Assembly: GCF_001550095.1 (NCBI RefSeq)
Contig: NZ_LRUC01000013.1
Location: 62,001-126,000, forward strand
Reading direction: 5' to 3'
Source of the DNA: Celeribacter ethanolicus
Lineage (GTDB): Bacteria; Pseudomonadota; Alphaproteobacteria; Rhodobacterales; Rhodobacteraceae
DNA length: 64,000 nt
Numbering within the stretch: position 1 is the first letter of the stretch; the number at the start of each line of letters is the position of its first letter. The notes beneath the pieces were generated by a model. That model did no database searches and had not been told where the DNA came from. It saw only the letters and a list, made by a program, of their open reading frames with translations. Shown here piece by piece: positions 44,395-52,992 of this stretch. The translations under genes were made by a program, and so were the position numbers.

Positions 44395-45498
44395 TCAGAA
44401 GTGATGCGACAGCTTGATGCCGAAACCGAGGGCGGAGTTGTCTTCGAACTCGCCGCCCACCGAAGTGGTGGTGTCGCCGATCCAGGCGTAGCTGACGCCA
44501 CCGGAAATCGCGGTCTGATCGGTGATCTGATATTTCAGACCGGCCGCAACGGATTTGTAGCCGTCGGTCGGCGACAGGTTTCCGGAGGTTCCACCATAGG
44601 CTTTTTCATAGCCGATGGAGAAGGAACCGGAGAGCTTGTCGTTGAAACGACGGCCAAGGCCGAGGCTGTAGGAGACGGTATCGTTGTCGTGGTCGACAAG
44701 ATTGTCGCCGATGATCGTGACGTAATCGTCCGGGGCAATCGTGGTGGAGGTCCATTCCGCCCAGCGTGCCGAGAACATCAGAAGCGTATCGGCCGCGATG
44801 CCGGTCTGGAAATCGAAGTTCACCGATTTCGGCATGGTCACGGACAGGGCCGACGAGTTGGCGCCGAGGCCGGAAAGCTCATCTGCGGTGAAATCAATGT
44901 CGATTTCGGAATTGTAGGTCAGGCTGGCGCGCAGCGCGATGTCCGGAATTTCATAGGCGGCGCCGACGAGATAGCCCCAGTCGTTCTCGGTCGTTGTCTC
45001 CATCTGATAGAAATTGACGCCCTGATTGTAGAGCGACACCTCGCCCTCGGACGTCAGGTTGCGCACGCCGCCGTAGACCGAGAAACGATCATCGAACTTG
45101 TAGCGCAGGACGGCGGTCACCGCCGTGGTTTTCACCGTCGCGTTGGAGCCGGCAATCGGGTAGCTGGTGCCGGCGCCATAATCGACATCGGCGCCGAAGG
45201 GCTGGTCGATGATCAGCGCGAAGGACAGATTGGGACTGAGGTCCTGTTTGAAGGCGCCCGCGACCATGTTGAAGGACGGCGTCACATCGCCCGCGTCGAG
45301 GTCACCGTAGAGAGGGTGCGGGAAATAGCCGCTCACATCCGGGCTGACCGAACCGAAGCTCAGCTCGACATAGGTGCCGGTCTCAAACAGCGGTGCGATG
45401 GATTGACGGGACCGATCCATGCCGCCTGCATGTGCCCCGGATGCGGCGCCGATGGCCGCGACGGCCACGGAGGCCGCCAGAAGTGTCGTGTTTTTCAT
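44395..45498 (-). CDS. OmpP1/FadL/TodX-family outer-membrane protein
   Basis: 367-aa outer-membrane beta-barrel of the FadL family, channels for hydrophobic compounds such as fatty acids. A Sec signal (residues 1-24, ending GAHAGG) is followed by alternating polar/hydrophobic strands, typical text being FKQDLSPNLSFALIIDQPFG. The C-terminus ends IKLSHHF with a terminal Phe. It is shorter than E. coli FadL (about 420 aa), as in many alphaproteobacteria. It is monocistronic, with its own terminator. Confidence 0.87.
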   Translation of the reverse strand: MKNTTLLAASVAVAAIGAASGAHAGGMDRSRQSIAPLFETGTYVELSFGSVSPDVSGYFPHPLYGDLDAGDVTPSFNMVAGAFKQDLSPNLSFALIIDQPFGADVDYGAGTSYPIAGSNATVKTTAVTAVLRYKFDDRFSVYGGVRNLTSEGEVSLYNQGVNFYQMETTTENDWGYLVGAAYEIPDIALRASLTYNSEIDIDFTADELSGLGANSSALSVTMPKSVNFDFQTGIAADTLLMFSARWAEWTSTTIAPDDYVTIIGDNLVDHDNDTVSYSLGLGRRFNDKLSGSFSIGYEKAYGGTSGNLSPTDGYKSVAAGLKYQITDQTAISGGVSYAWIGDTTTSVGGEFEDNSALGFGIKLSHHF

Positions 45499-45666
45499 TG
45501 ATCTCCATCCCTGACGGGCACTGAGGCCCGCTCCTTAGATCTTTTTAAAGTGTCGTGGTGAGCGAATTGCCGCTCTTATTGTCCAATCAGCCTAAGCTGC
45601 GACAAGATTTCAAGCAATTCTGACGCCGCGTCATGGTTGCAACCGCCCGACCATGGCTTTTCTGCA

Positions 45667-46563
45667 TCAGGCGGGGCGGGACAAGCGGGACATCCGGCGG
45701 TTTTCGGACAAGATATTGATGTAATTGGCGGAAAAAATGATCGCCGCGCCGATGAACACCCAGATGTCGATGCTCTCATTGTAAAAGGCCATGCCGATGA
45801 CCGCGATGATCGGCAGGCGCAGGAAGTCGATGGGTGTGACAATGGAGGCGGGCGCCAGCGACAATGCCGTGGTCAGGCAGAAATGCGCGCCGAGTCCGGC
45901 GACGGCAACGACCATCACCCAGGGCACATCCTGAAGACGCGGCAGGGCGACATCGGCGTCGGCCAGCGCACAGACCAGACCGAAGATCAGTTGCAGCGTG
46001 ACCATCCAGAACATGATCGAGAGAACGGTGACATGGGCGGTGAGCGTCAGGCGCTTGGTGAACAGCGCCGAGGCGGCGAAACCGAGGGCACAGAGCATGG
46101 CGGCAATCAACCCGATGGAAAGCGCACCGCCGAAGGGCCGGGCGACGATCAGGATGCCGACAAAGCCCATGGCGGAGGTGAGCGCCCGCGTCGGTGTCAT
46201 CTTTTCCCCGAGAAAGATCGTGGCGCCGAGGCCCACGAGGATCGGGTAGGAGAATTCCAGCGCGAAGAGCTGGGCCATGGGAATGAGGGTCAGGGCGTAG
46301 AGCCAGAGGTTCTGACCGGCGAAATGCCCGAGGTTGCGGCCGATGTGGAGGCCCATGGCCTTGGGCCGGAATTCCTTGAGACGGCGTTGTGCCACGGCGA
46401 TGGTGAGTACGATCACGAGCCCCACGAGCGAGCGGTAGCCGAGGATTTCGAACGTATCGAGATGACCGGCGAGTTTGCGCCCGGCGACGGCCATGGCGGA
46501 GAATCCCGCGAGTGCGCCACTCATCCAGAGCGCGGCCTTGAGTGGGTGGCTCTCCTGACTCAT
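45667..46563 (-). CDS. EamA/DMT-superfamily transporter (copy 2)
   Basis: 298-aa membrane protein with ten helices in two EamA halves. Typical segments are GRNLGHFAGQNLWLYALTLI and PIDFLRLPIIAVIGMAFYNE, the latter close to the RarD/RhaT-like or S-adenosylmethionine-carrier group. The start MSQESHPLKA overlaps the stop of the ABM gene by ATGA, so it is translationally coupled to it. The substrate is unknown. Confidence 0.85.
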   Translation of the reverse strand: MSQESHPLKAALWMSGALAGFSAMAVAGRKLAGHLDTFEILGYRSLVGLVIVLTIAVAQRRLKEFRPKAMGLHIGRNLGHFAGQNLWLYALTLIPMAQLFALEFSYPILVGLGATIFLGEKMTPTRALTSAMGFVGILIVARPFGGALSIGLIAAMLCALGFAASALFTKRLTLTAHVTVLSIMFWMVTLQLIFGLVCALADADVALPRLQDVPWVMVVAVAGLGAHFCLTTALSLAPASIVTPIDFLRLPIIAVIGMAFYNESIDIWVFIGAAIIFSANYINILSENRRMSRLSRPA

Positions 46564-46841
46564 GCGTCGGTCTTCCGGAAATCGCGCTGCATGTGATGGG
46601 TGACACGTCCCCAGTCGGAGGCATGGGTGCGGTCCTGATGGGCCTCGAAGGCGCGCGCGTCGCGGAAGACTTCGGTGACGTGGAATTCGGTGGGGCGCAC
46701 CTCGTCCTGCCAGAGTTCGAACTGGAGGCATCCCGGTTCGGCGCGTGAGAGGCGGATATGTTCCGGCATCAGCGCCAGAACATGGTCGACCTCATGGGCG
46801 GCGCAGGTCAGGGTGCCGCTGAGCATCACTTTGCCAGCCAT
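46560..46841 (-). CDS. ABM-domain monooxygenase-like protein
   Basis: 93-aa protein of the antibiotic-biosynthesis-monooxygenase (ABM)/YgiN group, small dimeric ferredoxin-like-fold proteins acting on quinols or aldehydes. The motif RAEPGCLQFELWQDEV, followed by FHVTEVFRDARAFEAHQ, is typical, as is the C-terminal His-containing segment. Its stop overlaps the start of the EamA gene. There is no signal peptide. The substrate is unknown. Confidence 0.82.
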   Translation of the reverse strand: MAGKVMLSGTLTCAAHEVDHVLALMPEHIRLSRAEPGCLQFELWQDEVRPTEFHVTEVFRDARAFEAHQDRTHASDWGRVTHHMQRDFRKTDA

Positions 46842-46901
46842 GGTTCTTGTCTCCTCCCTGTGCCCGACACGCCTGCGTTATTTTGGCAATGAATACACGT
46901 G

Positions 46902-47873
46902 TCAAGCAGCCAAAGGGTCGTTGCAAAGGTGGCGGATGTCCATCCCTGTTTCCTCCGAAAGACGCTCAGCCTCTTTGCGCCAATGCAGGAAGGCCTCGCG
47001 ATGCAGAGTGTTCAGGTCCGTGTCGGTCTCCATGTCCCGCCAGGGTTTCCGATCTCCGGCGAAATGCAGGATGCCGGGGCGGGCAAAGCCGTCTTTGTAG
47101 TCTTTGCGCATATGGCGGGGTGTGTAGCGTTTGCGTGTTCGGCTTGGCACGATCAGCATGATCTGGAAATTCCACCGGAGCGACATCGGCGCGATCCGTC
47201 CGGCGAACATAAAATTCACCCAGTCCTGATCGTTGTGTTCCCAACCTTTTTCCAGTTTGGTGCTCAGGCAGGTGTCGAGATCGCAAAGACGGTCCGCCCA
47301 TCCCGTAGCGCGCAGTTTCGGCATGTCGATCAGGACGATGCCGTTGTTGCAGTAGTGGCGCAAGGGAATGTCGCGTTTGCTCTTACAAAGGATGGCGGGA
47401 ATGTCGCGCCATTTGTTTTGCTCGAACGGATAGAAGCGCCGGTAGTACCGCTTTCGGTAATAGAGGTCCTGAAAGTGATAATCGGGTGCGGCGGCGATGG
47501 CATGTTGTCCCAGAGGTGTTTCATAGGCCTCCGCAGGGTCTTCCATCACCAAAGTGTCGCCGTCGATCGCAAGGCTTTTTCGCGGCAGGATCTTATAGAG
47601 AGACAGCTGCCAGAAGTTTTGCAGCCGCACCTTATGCGCCAGGGGGTGATCCGCACTAGGGAGGGTCGGGTCTTCGACGAGGTTGATCCGAGATTCGGGA
47701 TGGCGCTCGCGCAGGCAGTCCAAGGCGGCCTTGAACCGCGGCACCGCGCAGTCGGTCAGGAGAAGAACGTCGCAGCCTTTGCGGCTTTGGCGCAGCAAAG
47801 ACGACAACGACACCAGAGACGGAAACGCATAGCCGCGGTTGAATACGTAGGAAAAATGGGCAGGGTCTGACAT
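46902..47873 (-). CDS. Glycosyltransferase family 8-like protein
   Basis: 323-aa cytoplasmic glycosyltransferase-like protein. After the N-terminal nucleotide-sugar segment SYVFNRGYAFPSLVSLSSLL comes the metal-binding motif LAIDGDTLVM (DxD: D-G-D), then YCNNGIVLIDMPKLR and the acceptor-side WEHNDQDWVNFMF, as in GT8. The start is M 47873 (ATG in MSDPAHF); ATG 47906 is an alternative. It stands alone upstream of guaA and is not in a polysaccharide cluster, so the acceptor is unknown. Two basic tracts lie near the C-terminus. Confidence 0.75.
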   Translation of the reverse strand: MSDPAHFSYVFNRGYAFPSLVSLSSLLRQSRKGCDVLLLTDCAVPRFKAALDCLRERHPESRINLVEDPTLPSADHPLAHKVRLQNFWQLSLYKILPRKSLAIDGDTLVMEDPAEAYETPLGQHAIAAAPDYHFQDLYYRKRYYRRFYPFEQNKWRDIPAILCKSKRDIPLRHYCNNGIVLIDMPKLRATGWADRLCDLDTCLSTKLEKGWEHNDQDWVNFMFAGRIAPMSLRWNFQIMLIVPSRTRKRYTPRHMRKDYKDGFARPGILHFAGDRKPWRDMETDTDLNTLHREAFLHWRKEAERLSEETGMDIRHLCNDPLAA

Positions 47874-47930
47874 CAATATAGGCTTTAAAACTGGAACATG
47901 CCCCAAAGCAGGGCATGTTGAGACTTGGAC

Positions 47931-49502
47931 TTATTCCAGCTCGATGGTTCCCGGCGGCTTCGAGGTGCAGTCGTAGAACACGCGGTTCACGCCTTTGACC
48001 TCGTTGATGATCCGGGTGGAGGTCTCAGAGAGGAACTCGTGGGTGAACGGGTAGTAATCCGCGGTCATGCCATCGACCGAGGTCACGGCGCGCAGCGCCA
48101 GCGCATAGTCATAGGTGCGCCCGTCGCCCATCACGCCCACGGTGCGCATCGGCAAGATGGCGGCGAAGGCCTGCCAAATCTCGTCGTAGAGCCCGTGTTT
48201 GCGGATCTGGTCGATGTAAACCGCGTCCGCTTTGCGCAGGATGTCGAGTTTCTCACGGGTGATCTCGCCGGGGCAACGGATCGCAAGACCCGGGCCGGGG
48301 AAGGGGTGGCGCCCGATGAAGGAGGCCGGAAGGCCCAGCTCGTGACCCAGCGCGCGGACCTCGTCCTTGAACAGCTCACGGAGCGGTTCGACCAGTTTGA
48401 GGCCCATTTTTTCCGGCAGACCACCGACGTTGTGGTGCGATTTGATCGTTACCGAGGGGCCACCGGAGAAGGACACGGATTCGATCACGTCGGGATAGAG
48501 CGTACCTTGCGCGAGGAATTCGGCACCTTCGATCTGATCGGCGTATTTCTGGAACACGTCGATGAACAGCTTGCCAATGGTTTTGCGCTTCACTTCCGGG
48601 TCGGACACGCCTTCGAGCGCGCCGAGGAAAAGATCGCTCTCGTCGGCATGGATCAGATTGAGGTTGTAGTTCTCGCGGAACATGTTGACGACCTGCTCGG
48701 CTTCGCCGAGACGCAGAAGGCCGTGATCGACGAAGACGCAGGTGAGCTGATCGCCGATCGCCTCGTGCAGCAGGATGCCGGTGACGGAACTGTCGACGCC
48801 GCCGGACAGGGCACAGATGACTTTCTTGTCGCCGACCTGTTCGCGGATTTTCGCGATCATCTCTTCGCGATACGCGCCCATGGTCCAGTCGCCGGAGAAG
48901 CCCGCAAGTTTGATGAAATTCTCGTAGAGCGTCGCGCCATTGGGCGTGTGGTGCACTTCCGGGTGGAATTGCACGGCGTAAAAACGGCGCTCGGTGTCGG
49001 CGGTGATGGCGAAAGGCGCACCAGGGCTTGTGCCGTAGACCTCAAAGCCCGGCGCGATCTCGGCGACGTGGTCGCCGTGGGACATCCAGACCTGTTCCTT
49101 GCCGGTCGCATCCATGAACCAGCCGTTCAGGAGATCGGTGTGATCTTTGGTCGGGGTCACATAGGCGCGGCCGAATTCGGCGGTGGCATGTTCGCCCGCT
49201 TCGACACGACCGCCCAGATCGTGCATCATCACCTGTTGGCCGTAGCAGATGCCGAGGATCGGCACGCCCAGCTCATAGGCCGCTTTCGGCGGGCGGGGCG
49301 AGCCCTCGCGCATCACCGAATCCGGTCCGCCGGAGAAGATGATCGCACGCGGATCAAATTCCTTGAGGCTCTCTTCGGTGACCTTCTGATAGGGGTGGAT
49401 TTCGCAATAGACATTCAGCTCCCGCAGACGGCGCGCGATGAGCTGCGTCACCTGAGAACCAAAGTCGATGATGAGGAGGCGGTCATGGGAAATCTGGGTC
49501 AT
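47931..49502 (-). CDS. guaA: GMP synthase (glutamine-hydrolysing)
   Basis: 523-aa bifunctional enzyme that amidates XMP to GMP. The N-terminal class I amidotransferase (about 8-200) has the catalytic Cys in [11 protein letters not shown] and the His in [11 protein letters not shown]. The ATP-pyrophosphatase domain has the P-loop [15 protein letters not shown]. The dimer domain at the C-terminus ends in [11 protein letters not shown]. Length and order are standard. It is separate from guaB (9.1 kb) but in the same pathway. Confidence 0.97.
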   Translation of the reverse strand: MTQISHDRLLIIDFGSQVTQLIARRLRELNVYCEIHPYQKVTEESLKEFDPRAIIFSGGPDSVMREGSPRPPKAAYELGVPILGICYGQQVMMHDLGGRVEAGEHATAEFGRAYVTPTKDHTDLLNGWFMDATGKEQVWMSHGDHVAEIAPGFEVYGTSPGAPFAITADTERRFYAVQFHPEVHHTPNGATLYENFIKLAGFSGDWTMGAYREEMIAKIREQVGDKKVICALSGGVDSSVTGILLHEAIGDQLTCVFVDHGLLRLGEAEQVVNMFRENYNLNLIHADESDLFLGALEGVSDPEVKRKTIGKLFIDVFQKYADQIEGAEFLAQGTLYPDVIESVSFSGGPSVTIKSHHNVGGLPEKMGLKLVEPLRELFKDEVRALGHELGLPASFIGRHPFPGPGLAIRCPGEITREKLDILRKADAVYIDQIRKHGLYDEIWQAFAAILPMRTVGVMGDGRTYDYALALRAVTSVDGMTADYYPFTHEFLSETSTRIINEVKGVNRVFYDCTSKPPGTIELE

Positions 49503-49581
49503 GCCCTGCCTTTATGCGCGCGGACGGATTCAGGCAAGATGGATTTCCGCTTTGTGCGGCATGTTGCGGGAGGCCGGGTGT

Positions 49582-49624
49582 AAAAAAGCCCCCGTTTCGG
49601 CCGGGAAGAGGCGGAAACGGGGGC
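49582..49624 (-). terminator. Terminator of DUF6477 gene
   Basis: GCCCCCGTTTC and GAAACGGGGGC form an 11-bp perfect stem around a 15-base centre and run into TTTTTT on the minus strand, 71 bases after the DUF6477 stop and before guaA. Confidence 0.88.
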
Positions 49625-49694
49625 GGCACAGAGGGATGACCCGTGGCGTGGGTCTGTCGGGCGGCCTGCGAAACGGGGAGGTCTCGGCGATGTC

Positions 49695-49988
49695 TCAGGC
49701 GGCCTGTTGCGCCTGCGGCAAAAGCCGGGCCTCGCCCATCAGCGCGATCAGCACCTCGACATGGCGCGTCACATTATAGGTTGCGTCGCCCGAGCGGCGG
49801 ATGTCCTCCATGCGGGCCTCTTCCTCGATCAGCGCGGTAAGGGCGCGGGCGGGCGAGGGGGCGGTGGCGCTGCGCATCACACGCCTGAGGTCACGATTGC
49901 GGTTGTAATGCTCCAGCCCGAACCGCGCGGCACGGATCAAAAGGCGGGGGCGGCGCAGGGCGGCAAGCAGGGTCGTGACGTCGGTCAT
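49695..49988 (-). CDS. DUF6477 family protein
   Basis: 97-aa small helical protein of a Rhodobacterales-specific family. The N-terminus MTDVTTLLAALRRPRLLIRA and the C-terminal DATYNVTRHVEVLIALMGEA are diagnostic. The start at 49988 is preceded by AGGAGACC. It has no membrane helix or signal. It stands head-to-head with the DUF6456 regulator gene across a 350-base spacer, a neighbourhood I have the impression is common in this order. Function unknown. Confidence 0.82.
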   Translation of the reverse strand: MTDVTTLLAALRRPRLLIRAARFGLEHYNRNRDLRRVMRSATAPSPARALTALIEEEARMEDIRRSGDATYNVTRHVEVLIALMGEARLLPQAQQAA

Positions 49989-50338
49989 GGCAGGTCTCCT
50001 GTTGGTGTCGCGCCTGTTCGACGGAATGTCCGATGTCAGGCGGCGGGTCGTGGTTGAAACGATATGAAAGGAGCTTTGCACAACCTGAGCGTGTGTTGCG
50101 TATTGTTTCCTAATTGAGGGCGGTGCGTGGCGTTATTGTTTATATTTAAGAAACGATAATGGCAGAGCGAGAAACAGTTAACCTTTGCGTAACCAATGCA
50201 ACTCATGGTTGAGGCGGGATTCGGGATAAAACGGGGGATAACCTGTGAAGATCCAGTGGATATCTGCCTGTTTTGTGAGGGGCCCAAATCTTAACTGTAT
50301 CAAAAATGGAAACAATTATTCTGAACGCTGGGGGAAAT
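49989..50338. other. Divergent intergenic region DUF6477 / DUF6456
   Basis: 350 AT-richer bases. They hold the CtrA-like site at 50178, and two copies of GAAACGATA (50056-50064 and 50150-50158) that may be a regulator's repeat. GTTTATATTTAAG near 50137 is an AT-rich promoter candidate. The DUF6456 ribosome site CTGGGGGAAAT lies just before 50339. I see no gene here. Confidence 0.5.
50178..50192 (+). promoter_or_regulatory. CtrA-like site upstream of DUF6456 gene
   Basis: TTAA-CCTTTGC-GTAA differs from the CtrA consensus TTAA-N7-TTAA by one base in the second half. It sits about 160 bases before the DUF6456 start in the divergent spacer. Binding is inferred. Confidence 0.35.
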
Positions 50339-51517
50339 ATGCTGGAAACTAGGAAAGGAACCGCCGGAGCCGGGGGGCAGCTTCCGAAATGGGTGCCACA
50401 GGAGGCCAAGCGCTATCTGGCGCATACGGAAAGCGGCGACACGATCCGTGAACTTGCGCGGCGCGGCGGCTGTGCGCCCTCGACCGTGCTGCGCCAGGTG
50501 CGCAAGCTCGAACAGAAGCGGGACGACCCGCTGATTGACGAGGCGCTGTCTTCGCTCAGCCGTCTTGCACCGAAGGCCGCGCCCGGGGTCGATCCGTCGT
50601 TGCACGCGCACCCGCATTTTCAGACCTCCCCGGACATTCAGGACAGCAAGGACAAGGACTCCATGACCGACCACAGCCCGTTCTCCGAGCCGACCGGCAC
50701 CACGCCGCCGGATGACGCGACCATCGCCCGCGAAGCCCGCCGCATCCTGCGTCGCCTGTCGGAGCCGGGGGCCTGTCTGGCGGTGGCCAAGGATATGGAA
50801 AAGGCCGTGGTCGTGCGCGATCTACCGGACGGGCGCACAGCGCGCACGGCGGTGCTCGACCGTCCCATTGCGCAGGCGATGGCGCTCAAGGACTGGATTG
50901 TGGCCAATGCCAAGGGCAAGATCACGCGCTACACGATCACGGCGGCGGGGCGCGCGGCGCTGCGCGGGTTTCTCGCCGAAGACGAAAGCGCGCGGGCAGG
51001 CTTTGCCGAAGCGCCGACGCGGTTCGATGCCGGGGCGGGTGGGTTTGCCTTGCGCGATGAAACGCAGGCGGAGGATCGTCCGAAGCGCATTCGCTACAAT
51101 GCCGCGGAAAGCCCGGTGATGGTGCTGGCGCGGCGGCGTGACAAGGATGGCACGATGTTCCTCTCGCCGGAGCTTGTGGCGGCGGCGGAGCGGCTGCGCG
51201 AGGATTTCGAACTGGCGCAGATGGGCGCGGGCGGTGTGAACTGGGAGCGGTTTCTGATTGAGGCACGGCAGGTGACGGGGGACGTCAACGGTTTCGGGTC
51301 GGAGGCGGCGAAAGCGCGGGTTGCGGCGGCGCTTGGCGATCTCGGGCCGGGGCTTGGCGATGTGGCGCTGCGCTGTTGTTGTTTTCTGGAAGGTATGGAG
51401 CAGGCGGAAAAGCGCATGGGCTGGTCGGCGCGCTCGGGCAAGATCGTGCTGCGGATCGCGTTGCAGCGGTTGAAGAAGCATTACGACGAGGCGGGGTATT
51501 CGAATTTGATTGGGTAA
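50339..51517 (+). CDS. DUF6456 helix-turn-helix regulator
   Basis: 392-aa soluble protein. Residues about 15-60 contain an HTH-like segment, LARRGGCAPSTVLRQVRKLE. The middle (60-100) is low-complexity and probably a linker. The C-terminal two thirds hold the DUF6456 region, with the repeated pattern AKGKITRYTITAAGRAALRGF and the closing GKIVLRIALQRLKKHYDEAG. The start MLETRKGTAG is preferred over the upstream frame because CTGGGGGAAAT precedes it. It is a predicted DNA-binding protein of Rhodobacterales; its regulon is not known to me. Confidence 0.78.
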   Translation: MLETRKGTAGAGGQLPKWVPQEAKRYLAHTESGDTIRELARRGGCAPSTVLRQVRKLEQKRDDPLIDEALSSLSRLAPKAAPGVDPSLHAHPHFQTSPDIQDSKDKDSMTDHSPFSEPTGTTPPDDATIAREARRILRRLSEPGACLAVAKDMEKAVVVRDLPDGRTARTAVLDRPIAQAMALKDWIVANAKGKITRYTITAAGRAALRGFLAEDESARAGFAEAPTRFDAGAGGFALRDETQAEDRPKRIRYNAAESPVMVLARRRDKDGTMFLSPELVAAAERLREDFELAQMGAGGVNWERFLIEARQVTGDVNGFGSEAAKARVAAALGDLGPGLGDVALRCCCFLEGMEQAEKRMGWSARSGKIVLRIALQRLKKHYDEAGYSNLIG

Positions 51518-51535
51518 AATCCGGTTCGGGGCATG

Positions 51536-51550
51536 GCCCCGGCAAACGCT
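51536..51550 (+). repeat. Direct repeat GCCCCGGCAAACGCT, copy 1
   Basis: Matches copy 2 at 51686-51700 (GCCCCGGCAAATGCT) with one difference. Copy 1 runs straight into the first palindrome; copy 2 has lost the palindrome. Confidence 0.55.
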
Positions 51551-51564
51551 CCAGTGGAGCGTTT
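51544..51564. repeat. Palindrome 1 (21 bp)
   Basis: AAACGCTCCA-G-TGGAGCGTTT has perfect 10-bp arms around a single base. It shares the centre TCCAGTGGA with palindrome 2, 47 bases downstream. Such dispersed palindromes are seen in Rhodobacterales spacers; whether this is a mobile REP-like element is untested. Confidence 0.65.
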
Positions 51565-51610
51565 GAGGGTTTTACGGGCGGAGCCCCGGCCGGTCTGGCC
51601 TGTGGCCAGA

Positions 51611-51636
51611 TTGAAAGGTCCAGTGGACCTTTTCAA
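51611..51636. repeat. Palindrome 2 (26 bp)
   Basis: TTGAAAGGTCCA-G-TGGACCTTTTCAA has 12-base arms with one extra T in the right arm. The core TCCAGTGGA is identical to palindrome 1, but the outer arms differ with compensating changes, which is the mark of a structure kept at the RNA or DNA-cruciform level. Confidence 0.6.
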
Positions 51637-51685
51637 GGCGCGAACGCCCTCGCCCACTTTCGAGGGCCGGTAGGTCTGGGTTTTT

Positions 51686-51700
51686 GCCCCGGCAAATGCT
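51686..51700 (+). repeat. Direct repeat GCCCCGGCAAATGCT, copy 2
   Basis: Second copy of the 15-bp repeat at 51536, with C to T at one position. It ends just before the minus-strand terminator. Confidence 0.5.
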
Positions 51701-51713
51701 CTGCCGCCTCCTG

Positions 51714-51748
51714 AAAAAAGCACCCGAAGGTCTCAAAGCCTCCGGGTG
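51714..51748 (-). terminator. Orphan minus-strand terminator
   Basis: On the minus strand CACCCGGAGG and CCTTCGGGTG arms (10 bp with one mismatch) enclose an 8-base loop and run into GCTTTTTT. No minus-strand gene lies between it and oxyR. It may end a small RNA or an antisense transcript started in the oxyR upstream region. Confidence 0.55.
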
Positions 51749-51936
51749 TTCAGGTGGGACCGATCCGGGGCGGTCCTGCTCAAGTCGGACCTTGCGATCC
51801 GTGCCCATCGGGTCGGTCAGGACCCTTTGGGCGCCCCCTAGCCAGCGGGGTGAAGCGGGAATAGCGCCGCTATGGGATCAATTGAAATTGTAATTTCCGT
51901 GATTTGATATTAGCTCTTCTAATGACTGGAGGGGCC

Positions 51937-52860
51937 ATGCTGACACTCAGACAAATGACCTATTTCGTGGCGCTGGCCGAGACTCGCAGCTTTTCGCAGG
52001 CGGCCGAGACCGTGCATGTGACCCAGCCCGCCCTGTCGCAGCAGATCAAGGAAATGGAGGCAAGCCTCGGCACGCAACTGGTCGAACGGCTGCCGCGGGA
52101 CATAAGGCTGACGCGGGCGGGGCAGGTGGTTTTGGACCGGGCACGGCAGATCCTGGCGATGACCCGCGATCTGGAGGCGGAAATCCGGCTCTCGAAAGGC
52201 CTGACCGGGCGGCTGGCGCTTGGGGTGATCCCGACCATCGCGCCCTATCTCCTGCCACGGGCGCTCACACGGATCAAGGCGGCGGCGCTCGATCTCGACA
52301 TGCGGGTGCGGGAGGCGCAGACGGCGGAGCTGATCGCGCTGGTGGCGGCGGGAAAACTCGATGCGGCGGTGATCGCGCTGCCGTATGACATCCAGGGGTT
52401 GCTGGCCGAGCCGCTTTTTACCGACCGGTTTCTCCTGGCCGGATCGCAGGCACGGATCGCGGCGCTGACCGAGGCCACGGTGCCGCGCCCGACGGAGTTG
52501 TCGCCGGACACCCTTTTGTTGCTCGATGAGGGCCACTGCCTTGCCGATCAGGCACTTGAGGTCTGCGGGCTGAAACGCAACCGGCAGTCGGTCGATCTCG
52601 GGGCCTCGTCTCTGGCGACGCTTTGCGGGTTGGTGGCGCAGGGCTTTGGCCTGACGTTGTTGCCGGAGATTGCGCTCTGTTCCGAAATGGCGGCGAGCCC
52701 GGAGATGGCGGTGCTGCGCTTTTCCGATCCCGAACCTCAGCGCATGGTGGCGCTGGTGCGGCGGCAGTCGACGGAGGCGAAGCTGTGGTTCACCGAGCTG
52801 GCGGCGCTTTTGAAGGATGCGGGGGAAGAGTTGATGTGTGAGGCGCAAAGCCGGGCGTGA
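51937..52860 (+). CDS. oxyR: Hydrogen-peroxide regulator OxyR (LysR family)
   Basis: 307-aa LysR regulator. The HTH is at about 17-45 (SQAAETVHVTQPALSQQI). The regulatory domain contains LLDEGHCLADQALEVC with C201 and C210 nine residues apart, exactly as the disulphide pair of E. coli OxyR (C199/C208). This identifies it as a peroxide sensor. The start at 51937 has GGAGGGG at 51928-51934. It faces a peroxiredoxin gene across a bidirectional terminator, consistent with a peroxide-defence pair. Confidence 0.9.
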   Translation: MLTLRQMTYFVALAETRSFSQAAETVHVTQPALSQQIKEMEASLGTQLVERLPRDIRLTRAGQVVLDRARQILAMTRDLEAEIRLSKGLTGRLALGVIPTIAPYLLPRALTRIKAAALDLDMRVREAQTAELIALVAAGKLDAAVIALPYDIQGLLAEPLFTDRFLLAGSQARIAALTEATVPRPTELSPDTLLLLDEGHCLADQALEVCGLKRNRQSVDLGASSLATLCGLVAQGFGLTLLPEIALCSEMAASPEMAVLRFSDPEPQRMVALVRRQSTEAKLWFTELAALLKDAGEELMCEAQSRA

Positions 52861-52937
52861 GGCGCGTATCAGCCATGCGTTCCGGGTATTCCCGGTATGC
52901 GACGGTATTCCGAGATCGCGCGATGCTGCGGATGCGA

Positions 52938-52968
52938 AAAGGCCCGCAGGGATGTCCTGCGGGCCTTT
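52938..52968. terminator. Bidirectional terminator between oxyR and peroxiredoxin gene
   Basis: AAAGGCCCGCAGG-GATGT-CCTGCGGGCCTTT is a 13-bp perfect stem with A- and T-flanks on both sides, serving both convergent genes. Confidence 0.92.
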
Positions 52969-52992
52969 CGTAGGATCGGATCCGGGAGAGGA

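Larger units (their letters stand above)
51518..51936. other. Palindrome-rich spacer between DUF6456 gene and oxyR
   Basis: 419 bases without a convincing gene. They hold two palindromes sharing the core TCCAGTGGA, two copies of GCCCCGGCAAA(C/T)GCT, and a minus-strand terminator with no visible minus-strand gene. The minus strand has an open frame through the repeats whose translation shows near-repeats (LKRSTGPF, LKRSTGAF); this is a product of the repeats, not a gene. The last 35 bases contain the oxyR ribosome site. Confidence 0.6.

Noticed and set aside
51481-51723. Minus-strand frame of about 80 codons with repeated LKRSTGPF/LKRSTGAF segments
   Set aside because: The repetition comes from the two palindromes in the spacer; there is no ribosome site and it ends inside the DUF6456 gene.
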